A stretch of DNA of 64,000 nucleotides from Aradus depressus (GCA_963662175.1 OY759224.1:10094550-10158549); one strand, 5' to 3'. Counted from the first letter of the stretch, positions 51,390-61,690 are shown. Numbers and translations are program-made. Notes: a model not told the origin generated them from the sequence alone.

Positions 51390-52225
51390 GCTGTGGTAAT
51401 AAAAAAAATGTTAATATGTAAAATTAAAAATAATTAAAATAATAATAAAATAAACATAATTAAAACAAAAAGAATAAATAATTAAATAAACAATAAATTA
51501 CCACATTTTCTGTAGAAATGTTATCTCTTTTCTTTTACTAAATTTTGATTTCTACAGTTGATTTTTCGAAAAGGGGCCTAAAAATATCAAAAGTTTTCCT
51601 TAAATATTGCACGTATTTAAAAAAAAAATCAATTAACCAACTTTTTATTTGGATTTCTATAGAGATGCCTTTTTAATAATTTTAAATAATATTAAATCTA
51701 ATCCAAAGGTTTTCAAATTATCTTACTAGGCCAACAGGGAAAATGAATAGAACAGAATTTACGAGAACAAATATTGGGTTTATTTTCTTAAATCATCTAC
51801 ATTATAAAATAAAAAAAACTAAACATTGAAACAAACAAAAATCAAAAGAAAAACTCTTAAAAACTAAATTCTTAACACTATTCAATCTTTTTTGTTTTAT
51901 ATTTTGGCCATTTTAAAAATATTAAGTTATATATTTCTGGGCATGTATCCTGTTGTATAAACAAATAAAAGTACCTTCTTTTTTGATCAATTTCACCGTC
52001 AATTCACTCCTAATTAGTTCCTTATATCTTAAGCCTAAACACCACACTCTCCATGTTTCACTCAGACCGACTCCTCTCTACCAGACCTCGACTCCCTCTC
52101 CACTAACTAAAAAAGCTGCTGATGGCCGTGTTTTGTTTTTTACTGTCATTTGTTTTAAAATAAATTGTTTCTTATTATTTATTTACTAATTCAGTTTCTT
52201 TTTATAGAAAAATAAATATAATTAA
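51390..52225 (-). repeat. Rep-C copy
   Basis: Closest to 8446-9260; shares CTGATGGCCGTGTTTTG, ATTTCTGGGCATGTATCCTG and GAAAAGGGGCC. Full-length example. Confidence 0.85.
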
Positions 52226-52754
52226 ATATAAAAACGTTTTTACGGTCGGTGAATCACCGGCAATGTACTTCCTCAGAATGAATTAATCAATTAACTTTTC
52301 GCTCCTCCAAAACCAGTTAACTGTTTGCGCTAATATTCAACAGTTGACTTACATAAAGGCTCCTAAATCCTTACACTAAATTTTGTGTCGATACATTCAT
52401 TATATCGGGAGTTATCGTGTTCACAGACAGATGGTTTTTTTTTTCATTTTTGGAATCTAGAGGTCGGAAAAACATGAAATTCCGAAAAAACTTGTGGTAT
52501 CGATGAGGAAGTGAAAATGTGAACCTGTGTGTTTTTGAACACGATAATACCCGATAGAATGAATATATCGACACGAAATGTTATATATGAATCGAGAATC
52601 TCTAAGGACACCTATCGATTTTCTGTCAAATTTGTCAAATGGAAGGAGAAACTAAACTGTTGCAATGAATATATTAACACGAAATTTCGTATTTAAATTT
52701 AAAGCCCTATAATGACAACAGGAAGAACGAAAAAGTAATTGATTAATAATTTTT
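52226..52754. repeat. Rep-J, forward then reversed
   Basis: 52240-52520 is forward (GTGAATCACCGGCAATGTAC to GAAATTCCGAAAAAACTTG). 52541-52740 is a second piece reversed (CCCGATAGAATGAATATATC). They are two copies end to end, or one element with both arms. Confidence 0.8.
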
Positions 52755-53104
52755 AACCCCCGACGCCAATGAAGGGGTGTTATAAGTTGGAAGCCTTTGT
52801 CTGTTTGTGTGTGTATCTGTCTGTCTGTGGCATCGTAGCTCCAAGACGGCTGAACCGATTTCAAAGCGGTTTTTTCGTTTCAAAAGCTGCTATTTGCGAG
52901 ATGGTTCTTAGACATGTTTAGTGGAAATCGGGTATGCCGTTTCCAAGATATTAAGGTTTCATCAGAGCCTCTGTATGTATCTCGGCCTCTATTATAGCTA
53001 GAGACTTGAAGTTTGAGCTTATAAGAACAAGCCCCTCCCCCCCAAGCACATAAACCACCCCCCCCCCTTTTTTTTTTGAAGGTTTATTTTTTATGTCGGG
53101 GGTT
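52755..53104 (+). mobile_element. MITE with AACCCCCGAC ends, 350 bp
   Basis: AACCCCCGAC at 52755-52764 and GTCGGGGGTT at 53095-53104 are exact inverses, with TTTT on both outer sides. The interior has GGGTGTTATAAGTTGGAAGC, TGTCTGTCTGTGGCATCG and AACCGATTTCAAAGCGG, a type of sequence I recall as common in insect genomes. It has no frame. C-rich run at 53058-53067. Confidence 0.85.
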
Positions 53105-53142
53105 TTTTACAGGCTACTTCAACTATACATTATTGAAATATA

Positions 53143-53414
53143 GTTATTATGACTCATGCCCCGGCTTTAACTAGGTCATATCGCTCTTTCGTCACTCTGG
53201 TGGACTTGAGCCCGATCTATTCACCTAGGGTAGGGGTCTTTAACGAGTACCTGACATCTTACAGGCTCGGGAACATCGCTTAACGTTCCGTGACGGCGTG
53301 TTAAGTTTGTTTTACCTCCCATATAAAATAAACTAAGGGCCTCAGCCGGGTTTCGAACTCATGATCTTGAGCTCAGAAAGCAAGCACGCATACCACTGAG
53401 CTACCGGCGCCCTC
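53143..53414 (-). mobile_element. SINE-1, ATAACTA tail, 13-bp duplication
   Basis: TTATTGAAATATA flanks at 53130-53142 and 53415-53427. Tail GTTATTATGACTCATG; A and B boxes intact (GGGTTTCGAACTC); two internal deletions of about 40-50 bp. This shows that the non-CCTAA tail type has also moved recently. Confidence 0.95.
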
Positions 53415-53427
53415 TTATTGAAATATA

Positions 53428-53848
53428 TAAAAAAAACCTTTAATTTATGTTATGCCGAGGTAACCACTTTTCAAAGGTTCGACATTTTTATCATTTATGT
53501 AGTTAGGGCAGTCGAAAAATATGAAATTCCGTTAAAAAGTCACTGAGCGATTACATTCCTTTCTCTATACTACATATAGCCTCTAAAAGGATAGGATATA
53601 ATCTTTGGACATATTGAAAATGAATGAATCTCAGAAATAAAATGTGTCTTATTGTTAAGAAGGAGGTTAACTCTGGGTTGTAATGTTCCCAGTTCGTTTT
53701 ATATCCGCAGTGGTCATAAAACTGTGACCCAGATAGGAATATATTGTGATAATTTGCACATTCGGTGTTTTCGACTTATTTGAGAATTGAAGAAACGATC
53801 GTAAAATGACAAATATATTATATCAACTGAAATGAAAGAAAAAAATTC
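53428..53848. other. Rep-J end piece and unassigned DNA
   Basis: 53503-53580 is a Rep-J right end (GTCGAAAAATATGAAATTCC, TCTCTATACTAC). The rest has no feature. Confidence 0.5.
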
Positions 53849-54330
53849 GTCAGTGAATCACGGCTAATGTACTTCCCCAGAACTTCGAAATTCACCGAAA
53901 TTTTACAGGTTATGTTCTCATTTGGATTTTGAATACATATATAAAATCTCATTTCGATACATACATTACATCGGCAGTTATTAGTGTTTTTGAATTGAGC
54001 CCTTCTGATCTTCTCTTCCCTTCTGGCGATTCCTCTGAAAATTAAAAAGTGTCGTCCTTATAGGGTTTTGAATTCATATATAAAATTTTCGTGTCGGCAG
54101 TTATTGAAGTTTTTATGTTGAGCCTGTCTAATGGCCCTTCCCTCTGACCGATTTGGCTGAAAATCAATGTGTCTTTAAAGAGGTCTGGATATATATAAAA
54201 CTTCGTATCGATACATTCATATTTTTCGGGAGATATCGTGTTCACACAGACTTTGTTTTCATATTTTGAATCTGAAAGTCGGAAATATCGAATTTTTAAA
54301 CGATTACACAATACCCCCAACACCTCGGAA
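53849..54330 (+). repeat. Rep-J, two internal sub-units
   Basis: The block CATTACATCGGCAGTTATT - GAATTGAGCCC - GAAAATTAAAAAGTGTCGTC - TAGGGTTTTGAATT occurs, then repeats as CGGCAGTTATTGAAG - GAGCCTGTC - GAAAATCAATGTGTC - GTCTGGATATATAT. The family therefore carries tandem sub-repeats of about 130-180 bp. Confidence 0.8.
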
Positions 54331-54924
54331 GTATTTTTTGGAAGTAAAAAAAAAAAATATGAAATAGAAAGCTATTTATTGCAGTACTCAGATAAGTTTA
54401 CCTAAAAACAAACCATGAAGTTAGCCTAGGATGGACTTACCCAATGGAACCGTTGACCTAACCGTCTAAAATGAGATTCGTTTCGGTGCAATTTGAATGA
54501 CAGCAGATTGCATGGCTGCAATTCCTTTGTATTAAGTACATCTCATATTTCGTAGTATCGAGAAGTGCATCGATTTTGAGAGAAATTGTTTTAATTGAGC
54601 CCTTCCTTATGATGATCACCCTGCCCTTTTGCTAATTTCGTGATAAAGTGATATCTGTCGCCCTTATGAGTTGAATGAATTTACATATGAAATTGTGGGT
54701 CAATATATATATTACGTCGGCAGATATAGAAGTATTTTTGTTAAGTCCCCCTCAATCCTTCCTTTCCTTCAGCGGATTTGACTGAATTTTACTTCACCAG
54801 TTGAACAAAGTATAGGGGAAGTCACGTAATCGGGGAAAAATTCGATGTGAAATTCAATGTTTTCCTTTAGATTACAAAAATAAAAAAATTTCTAGCTGAC
54901 TTTGAACACGACAATTTCCAAAAG
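54331..54924. repeat. Unassigned, then Rep-J pieces
   Basis: 54331-54540 has no feature. 54600-54800 is forward Rep-J (CATATGAAATTGTGGGTCAA, ATTACGTCGGCAG). 54800-54920 is an inverted Rep-J end (CAAAGTATAGGGGAAGTCAC). Confidence 0.6.
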
Positions 54925-55815
54925 AATGAATGTATCCCTTAGTTACCTAATCATTCCCCATAAATTACATAATTATTACCCATAACTTACATAATCATTC
55001 CCCATAACTTACATAATTATTACCCATACTTTTTGAAATGCCATTGAATATCTAATTATAAACCATGAATTGATATACTCTCTAAAGTTGAGCAAGTTGA
55101 TTTAACCGAAAACACCCTCTTCACTTGGAATAGTCTCCCGTAGTGAATAAATGGTTAAATGCAGTTATCTCGTGAATGATTCCTCAAAGAAGTAGATTAA
55201 GTTGATTTAACCGAGAACATACAAAATTTTACGAGATACCAAGAAACCCACATCTTTATAATTCCGAAAGTATTAGAGTCCTGAGCTTCCAACTTCTTCA
55301 CAGTGCGCAGATGGCTTGGGAGATCATCACAGTACACTTAACTCATTTTGGCCATTTTTCGACTTAACAACTTAGGATTTCAGTAAAGCATCTTTTTTCT
55401 TCTCCCAATTTATTGTAAAATTTTCTTAAAACATTGTTAAACGTTTCGGGAAAGACCTCCCATCATCAATAACTAGAAACAATAAATTACAAGTATAACT
55501 GTAACGTGCAATAAAGGTATAACAATGCAAATTTTTAATTGATATTTTAATGCTAAACCAATCTTATAAAATTTGTTAGATGACTAACATGAACAAAAAC
55601 CCTTTTATATAGGGTAACTTTATTAAAAAATTATGATAATAAGTTTATTGTTTCTAGTTATTGATGATGGGAGGTCTTTCGCGAAACGTCTTACAATGTT
55701 TTAAAAAAATTTTACAATAAATTGTGAGAAGAAAAAAGCTGCTTTACTGAAATCCTAATTTCGCTCCTTACACAACATTCAATGACTTAACAACTTATTC
55801 CCTTTGGCCATAGGG
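54925..55815 (+). repeat. Rep-H copy, with short tandem repeat and insertion
   Basis: Matches 58456-58990 reversed, from CCTTAGTTACCTAATCATTC through AACCCTCTTCACTTGGAATAG-like blocks, GTGCGCAGATGGCTTGGGAG and ACTCATTTTGGCC. 54934-55045 is an expanded ATTACCCATAACTTACATA-type repeat (about 24-bp units, four copies) absent from the other copy. Interrupted by 55375-55783. Confidence 0.85.
55375..55783. mobile_element. Hammerhead-like fold-back, 14-bp duplication
   Basis: Inverted arms of about 118 bp (55375-55492 and 55636-55754), starting GGATTTCAGTAAAGCA. In the right arm TTGATGA (55661-55667), TGGGAGGTCTTTCGC, GAAAC (55683-55687); the left arm mirrors it (55469-55444) with a better stem (GGGA...TCCC). 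One mismatch from CTGANGA - stem - GAAA. After the right arm come 29 further bases. GACTTAACAACTTA is duplicated perfectly at 55361-55374 and 55784-55797. Fourteen bp is long for a DNA transposon and normal for target-primed retroposition. Confidence 0.85.
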
Positions 55816-56159
55816 TACCTACATTTTAAACCCTCCAAGTCTGAGGTCGAAAAATATGAAACCTCGTTAAAAACTCTGCATAGAATTTTTGTCCTATTAC
55901 ATAAACGTCATTAATACTTCGTATGGCTGAAAGAAATAAAAATGTAAAATGAGAGATAATCCTTAAAGATAAGAAATAAAATATTTTAAATATTTTCTCA
56001 TTAAGAGAGACGAGCTCGTTCGGAGCGCTGTCTCTCAGATAAATGTTTAAATGATAAAAACATCCTGGGTTGTCCTCATCTGGAATCGTTTATTTTATTT
56101 TTTCCTTTCCGACGTCTCAGCTCTGACTTTCTTCTGAATCTTCAAATAGCAATGTAAAT
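55816..56159. other. Rep-J end, then unassigned
   Basis: 55845-55930: GAAAAATATGAAACCTCGTT and a degraded terminus. 56008-56040: GAGAGACGAGC...GCTGTCTCTC hairpin. No gene. Confidence 0.5.
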
Positions 56160-56275
56160 CTTATCGGTGAATCACCGGCATTTTACTTCCCCATAACGAA
56201 TTAATTAACTTTAATCAATCGACCGTTTGGGCTAATATTCAACAGTTGATCACATAGAGGCTCCTAAATTAAATT
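56160..56275 (+). repeat. Rep-J copy, left part
   Basis: GTGAATCACCGGCATTTTAC to TCACATAGAGGCTCCTAAAT, where the LINE begins. Confidence 0.8.
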
Positions 56276-56751
56276 TGAAAACAAAACGACTTATATACAA
56301 CGCAGTACTCAAACCTATGTGGACTTATGGACTTGAACTCTAGGGTACTGCCAAGGCTTCCAATCTCCAGCGCATTCAATCCTTTTAATCCAAAATCCAT
56401 TGTAAAATAGCCAATGCTCTTTATTACGTCTCCAACAACTTCTTCAGACTGACCTTAACGTATCTTTTGTCACCGAATTTGCTAAATCCAAGTATAAAGA
56501 ATTATTTTCCCTTCTTAGTTCCTATAATAATCCTATAGTCCGTGCCCTCCATTCTGCCATACTTTCCCAACGACGGCTTAAGCGCCAATGGCCTAGGGAC
56601 CTCCTTAGAAGCAGCAGTGACAATGATTAGTTACAAATGAGAGAACCACTGGGTGATTTCTGCCCTCTTAACATTTTGACGTTGCCATTATCTCTCTTTT
56701 AGCACATTTGCTCGTTGTATTTATTTTTATGAAAAAAAAAAAAAAAAAAAA
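56276..56751 (+). pseudogene. Jockey-like LINE, C-terminal part, with poly-A tail
   Basis: Plus-strand counterpart of 48190-48790: KRLIYNAV-like start, then MWTYGLEL, damaged by stops, NALYYVSNNFFRLT-like and ILPYFPNDGLSANGLGT. The UTR has GATTTCTGCCCTCTTAACAT, and the element ends in 22 A (56730-56751). It is 5'-truncated at 56276 inside Rep-J, so a retroposed insertion, though no clean duplication is visible. Confidence 0.88.
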
Positions 56752-57255
56752 ATCGCTGATATTTGACAGGTTATTTCCTCATTGGATTTTGACTTTAAGT
56801 ACAAAATTTCATGTCGATACATTCATTATATCGGCAGTTATTGGAGTTTTTGAGTTTCCTAATCCCTCCTTTTCTAATCCCCCCTCTCATTTGGTCGATT
56901 TGGCTGAAAATCGATAGGTGTTGTCCTTATGGGGTTCTGGTCACCAATAAAAAATGACGTGTTCATATATTCATTCCATCGCAGTTGCCTCTACAAAGCC
57001 TCTCCCCTAATCGCTTTTTTTTGGGTCGATTTGGCTAAAATACAATATGTGCCATCGTTAGAGAGTTCTGGACTCATACAAAATTTCGTGTCGATATGTT
57101 CATTCTATAGGGAGTTATCGTGTTCAGACACACATACTTTTTTTTTCATATTAGGAATCAGGATGTCTGAAAACATGAGATTCGGTAAGAAACTCCTCTT
57201 CGAATTTTTGACTGATTACATAACTTCCCCTATACTTCGTTCTACTGGGAAAGTA
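56752..57255 (+). repeat. Rep-J, right part, complete to terminus
   Basis: Three successive sub-units (TTCATTATATCGGCAG, ATTCATTCCATCGCAG, TTCATTCTATAGGGAG), then TTATCGTGTTCAGAC and the end CCCCTATACTTCGTTC - GGGAAAGTAGAATG. Best example of the internal tandem structure. Confidence 0.85.
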
Positions 57256-57594
57256 GAATGTTGTCGGTGGATTATAACCGCTCTAACCATCTCTAACCAC
57301 ACTCAGACATCCCTACCCACATTCATATCTATCCCCAACCACAGGCCCTGACCATTTCTAACCACAATCCCAGCCATATATTTCTCCTTAATATACTTCA
57401 AATCCCCCCCCCCCCCCCCCCCCCCTGCCCCCCATACCATTCTATAAACAGAGATCTCCCATTTCGGGGCACCATCGTCTTGTTCCCGAATCTCTTACGG
57501 TTATTCAATATTGTTGTTATTAAGAAGCCTCGATTAAGAATCAATATACAAATCATATCATGTATCCGATATCAAAATTATGTAATCGGTGAGA
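57256..57594. repeat. Pyrimidine-rich DNA with 22-C tract
   Basis: CTAACCAC/CCAACCAC-like words recur at 57285-57370; C run at 57404-57425. No gene. Confidence 0.6.
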
Positions 57595-58040
57595 AATTCA
57601 ATGTTACATTTTTACCGCAATTTCAAATTACGTTTTCGCTCTTCCTCCAAAGCCTCAACTGTTAGGGCTAAAATTCAGTATTTGACTTACATAGCGGCTT
57701 TGTATTATACTTTTTATACTTTGTACATTGAATTTGTTTCAATTACTGTACCTACCAGCTAGTATATAGTAAAAAGTATAAGGAAAGTTATGTAATCGGT
57801 AAAACATCGATTTGGCAGAAAATCGATAGGTGTCGTCCTTAGAGAGTTCTCGATACATGTCGATTTCATGTCGATATATTAATTTATAATTAATTCGTGC
57901 TGAGGAGGTACATAGCCAGTGATAGACCGTCGAACAATTTTTTTTTTTTCATTTTTGAGATCATGGTGACGGAAAACATGAAATTTCGTTGAAAGCTCAA
58001 CTTCGATAATATATATTTGTATGTGTAGAGGAAGCGTTGT
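57595..58040. repeat. Rep-J pieces in both orientations
   Basis: 57615-57700 forward (ACGTTTTCGCTCTTCCTCC). 57780-57870 forward (GATTTGGCAGAAAATCGATA). 57895-57935 reversed start (AATTCGTGCTGAGGAGG) fused to a forward end (GACGGAAAACATGAAATTTC). Confidence 0.65.
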
Positions 58041-58046
58041 TACATT

Positions 58047-58098
58047 AAATAAGGGTTTACACAGCACTTAACCCTTACAGCTGTGTAAACCCTTATTT
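58047..58098. repeat. Perfect 18-bp hairpin
   Basis: AAATAAGGGTTTACACAG (58047-58064) and its exact complement (58081-58098) around a 16-base loop. It lies inside a Rep-J end. Purpose unknown; it may be a small insertion. Confidence 0.9.
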
Positions 58099-58455
58099 AT
58101 TCGATAATATAATTTCTGCTATACTTCGTATAGTTGGATAAAAATCCTTAAAGGCTGTTGCTCTTCGGTTTATGAGACAAGCAGGATATGAAAAAGACGA
58201 ATTGTCTACAATGGTTTGAGTTTTAAACTTTGTGCTAAAAGTGTGATTAATAACGAAAGATGAGAAGTCATTACGCTAAATTAAACATGTATTTAATAAA
58301 AATTAGAAAGAAAACCCTGTCGGCTACCAGTAAAGAAGGGGGGGGGGGGGGGGGAGTGGGGCGTAATCAAGAATTTATTCTGAGGGGGGTTAACCTTTGA
58401 AATCTTTCTCCTCAGGTTATAGAGGGAGTTCAATTTTAAAACCATATCGACAAAG
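58099..58455. other. Unassigned, with 17-G tract
   Basis: Degraded Rep-J terminus near 58110-58140 (CTATACTTCGTATAGTTG); G run at 58338-58354. No gene. Confidence 0.55.
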
Positions 58456-58990
58456 CCATTGTACCATTGTGAGTAGAGATGAAAATCTCCTCCTTTTTTT
58501 ACAGCCTTGTGCAAGAAAAATAAAATAAAATGAATAACATCGATTATCTATTCACAATCGATAATCGATGTAAAGCGAGGCTGATCCTATTAGAGTTTTG
58601 TGGACTAGGAGGATGGAAGAGGTGTCCGACCAATATATCTATGGTCAAAGGGAATAAGTTGTAAAATGGCCAAAATGAGTTAGGTACTGTGATCATCTCC
58701 CAAGCCATCTGCGCACTGTGAAGTAGTTGGGAGCTCAGGACTCTAATACTTTCGGAATTATAAAGAGGACTTCTTCGAGGAATCATTCACGAGATAACTC
58801 CATTTAACCATTTATTCACTATGGCAGACTATTCCAAGTGAAGAGGGCGTTTTCGGTTAAATCAACTTCAGAGAGGCATCATTCACGAGTTTTTCAAAAA
58901 GTATGGTTAATAATTAGGTAAGTGTGGTCAATCAGGTAAGTGATGGGGAATGATTAGGTAACTAAGGGAAAATTTCCAAAAGGCAGGGAA
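58456..58990 (-). repeat. Rep-H, uninterrupted reference copy
   Basis: Covers both places where the other two copies are split: AATATATCTATGGTCAAAGG (45.4 kb element site) and GAATAAGTTGTAAAATGGCC (55.4 kb fold-back site). A minus-strand 80-codon frame (58786-58544) spans it, without a recognised motif and not conserved as a frame in the other copies. Confidence 0.85.
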
Positions 58991-59439
58991 ATACGCTGTT
59001 CGAAAGGCATAATTGAAAATATATGTGAGGAAAATGATGGCTTTGCGGGGAAGATTTCTAATTATTTTACAAGTGATGAGGTCATATCCTGGAGATCTTC
59101 TTGTAGAAAAGTAATGACTTTATCTGTTAAGGGAAACGTTTACCGTCTGTTGTAGTCAAGAAGAGGCTGGTTATATGAAACGGATCACTAAAAGAAATAC
59201 CGTTTGAGAATAAGACTCTGGGCTAAATCGGCATATAGTCAACAGGCGTTACTCGATATCCAAATCTTGGCCTCTCGTTAATCGCTATCATTCTGTCAGT
59301 TGTCTCATCTGTAAATTCGGAGTTCGCTACTTCTTATCTGGAAGGATATTGTTTTTATGCAAATAAACAGTCCATATGTGATAGTAAGATGTTGTGGGAC
59401 GAGATTTCTCATAGAAATAAAATATGTTGTTTTCCCACT
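58991..59439. other. Low-copy DNA, no recognised gene
   Basis: No match to other parts of the window and no convincing frame. Confidence 0.4.
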
Positions 59440-59525
59440 GTTATTTAGATCAGAACCGGTTTTCGATGCAACAGCGTCATCATCAGTGGTTCATCTATGA
59501 CAGAATAATGAAATACACAACAGTA
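59440..59525 (-). ncRNA. Hammerhead-like core, complete consensus
   Basis: On the minus strand: ACCA, CTGATGA (59486-59480), TGACGC - TGTT - GCATC as stem II with one mismatch, GAAA (59464-59461), then ACCGGTTCTGATC. All conserved core positions fit. The strand that would complete stem III and the cleavage triplet is not evident nearby. A weaker relative lies at 708-755. Confidence 0.5.
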
Positions 59526-59949
59526 TTCTCAAATCCTTAAGTGTTCGGTATCATCTTCATAGACTTATCCAAGTTTCAGAAATGTCTGTTTTATACCAGA
59601 AAAACGTCACAGTTACGTCAGTACAGTCACCATTTTTTTGGGGGTGAAATTTTCTGTAACTTCCTCCCTTCTATTGAAAACCGCTGCGGTTTCCCGAATA
59701 ATGGTGGGAGAAAAATATTTCAGTGGTTTTTCCCAACCAAAACCGTTATCACCGCCCCAGGTTGGTGAAAACAGGTTGGTTGAAAACCAACAATAACCAA
59801 ATGAAACCAGTTACATTTGCTGTATATATTTTTTTTTTAACCTGATAGAATTGAGTTTGATTCCCAATTTCTACCGAAGCAGTCTCCTCTCTCATACATA
59901 TTTTTCAAACTTGATGACATATTTCGTAACTTTTGAATGAGTGATTTCG
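59526..59949. other. No recognised gene
   Basis: 59660-59830 contains repeated AACCAAAACC/GGTTGGTTGAAAACC words in both orientations; possibly a decayed inverted repeat. Confidence 0.4.
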
Positions 59950-60238
59950 TGTGCAATGGTAGCTCACAGGTAGCATGCTTGCTTACTGAGCTCAAGATAG
60001 CGGGTTCGGAACTCGGTCGAGGATTTTAGGTTTTTATTATATTGAGCACGCCGTCCTTCGGATGAAACCCAGGCTGTACGAAAGCAGGTAAAAGACCCCT
60101 ACCCTTGGTGAATAAATCTGTGTATACAAAATTTAAGACTTCTAGAATAGAATCGGGCTGAAGTCCACCAGAGCGTGTTGGTAGGAGGCAATGTGATTTC
60201 GTAGTTAAAGCCCGGGCATGAGTCATAATAACTAATTT
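59950..60238 (+). mobile_element. SINE-1, worn, ATAACTAA tail
   Basis: Head GCAATGGTAGCTCACAGGTA, B box CGGGTTCGGAACTCG, tail GCATGAGTCATAATAACTAA. ATGAGTGA occurs just outside both ends (near 59936 and 60240), a possible short duplication. Confidence 0.85.
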
Positions 60239-60335
60239 ATGAGTGAGATTGGATAAAGACAAATATTAGATGTTGAAAACTGGAAGTTATAATCTAGAAA
60301 AGGAGAACAAATGATGAACAAGGGCCATAAGAAGA

Positions 60336-60556
60336 CAGGTAGCATGCTTACTTACTGAGCTCAAGATCGCCTGTTCAAAACCCGGCCGAGGCCCTTAGTT
60401 TATTTTATCTGGGATGTAAAAAAAACTAGAGCACGCCGACCTTCGGATGGAACGTAAAACGATGGTCCCGAGCCTGTACGATGTCAGGTACTCCCTAAAG
60501 ACCCCTACCTTACTTAGGTTAATACAAATTTATGATAGGCAACATTTAGGATGTTT
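60336..60556 (+). mobile_element. SINE-1, worn
   Basis: From GGTAGCATGCTTACTTACTG through AGATCGCCTGTTCAAAACCC (B box) to GATAGGCAACATTTAGGATG; the 3' end is missing. Confidence 0.8.
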
Positions 60557-60910
60557 TGTACCGATATATAAAGTCCTTAGGTTTGTTATCTGAGAAGTTA
60601 AATCCTTGAGCACTCCTTCCTTCGGATGGGACGTAAAGCGAGGGTCTCGAGCCTGGGCGATATCAAGTACTCGTTAAATCGGTACTTTTTGTACCGATAT
60701 ATAAAGTTCTTAGGTTTGTTATCTAGAGAGTTAAAACTTTAAGCACTCCGTCCTTCGGATGAGACGTTAAGCGATAGTCCCAAGGCTGTACAATGTCAGG
60801 TATTCGTTAAAAAGTCTTTTTTTCTTTTAGTAAAGTCCGGCTCATGGCCACCAGAGTGACGAAAGAGCGCTCTTATTATAAGCGATATGACCGCATAGTT
60901 AAAATTCGAT
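60557..60910 (+). repeat. SINE-1 body piece duplicated in tandem, period 133 bp
   Basis: TTTTGTACCGATATATAAAG starts at 60554 and again at 60687, each followed by a CTTAGGTTTGTTATCT-type SINE body with CTTCGGATG and CTCGTTAAA-type blocks. ATCGGTAC-TTTTT-GTACCGAT at the junction is a perfect palindrome. The second copy runs on to ACGAAAGAGCGCTCT near 60870. Confidence 0.85.
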
Positions 60911-61384
60911 GTTCAGTTTTCAATGGCATTTCATAAATATATTATAAATATTTTGTTTGTTTATAATAAAAAATTTAATAACTGCCGATTTAATAAATGT
61001 ATCGAGTGAAAACTTAATTAATTATTCTCGTTGAGAAAATACATTTCAGGTGATCACTTTTAAGTATTTAGTTGTCTATCTCCTCAAACTTATATTTCAT
61101 GCCCTGGATTGAAGTTTATACATTTATTCCGAAGATATTGTAAAAATGTTATTCATTTTGAACTTTAGAAATGGTTTGACTTAATCTTGTGTAAATATTT
61201 GATTTTCCACCCCTTCTAGGTTGTCCCTCGTTCCCTTAAAAAAGCTTTAAAGATTTCAATAATAATATTGAACCAGCTGTTTTTTGACTTATTACATCAG
61301 AGCAATACGATGGCGTAATTTTATTATATTTTTTTTATTATTATTATTATTTGATTAATATTCTCTTGGAAAGAATAATTATAG
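60911..61384. other. AT-rich; one Rep-J fragment
   Basis: 60965-61050 is a Rep-J piece reversed (AACTGCCGATTTAATAAATG). No gene. Confidence 0.5.
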
Positions 61385-61690
61385 TTACACACAAGAAAAA
61401 GGGACTCCAAGGCTATTGAGTAAACATTTGTAAGTAAAATTAAAAATGAGAAAAATTTAATAAAAGTACTGGTTTTCAAAGGATTTTTATTCAATTTTAT
61501 GGAACCTAATCACTTAGCGGAATCAAAAAACAGGTTTAGAGTACAGGAGAGGATTGTGAAAAAATCTGATGTGATAAAGAAAAACTGAGATTTGTTTAAG
61601 ATTCAGCACCTCAAAAATATGTACAGACAGAAGAAATTTTGAAAAAAGTTTTTCATGACTTCAATTTTGCAGGTCTGTGAAATGTATCCC
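61385..61690 (+). repeat. Rep-K, uninterrupted copy
   Basis: Inverse of 18205-18469 plus 19222-19260 at very high identity. GCTATTGAGTAAACATTTGT at 61411 spans the place where the Tigger sits in the other copy. Only about a dozen codons of the protein end (ARG-LYS-rich, then SKAIE and stop) remain. Confidence 0.9.
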
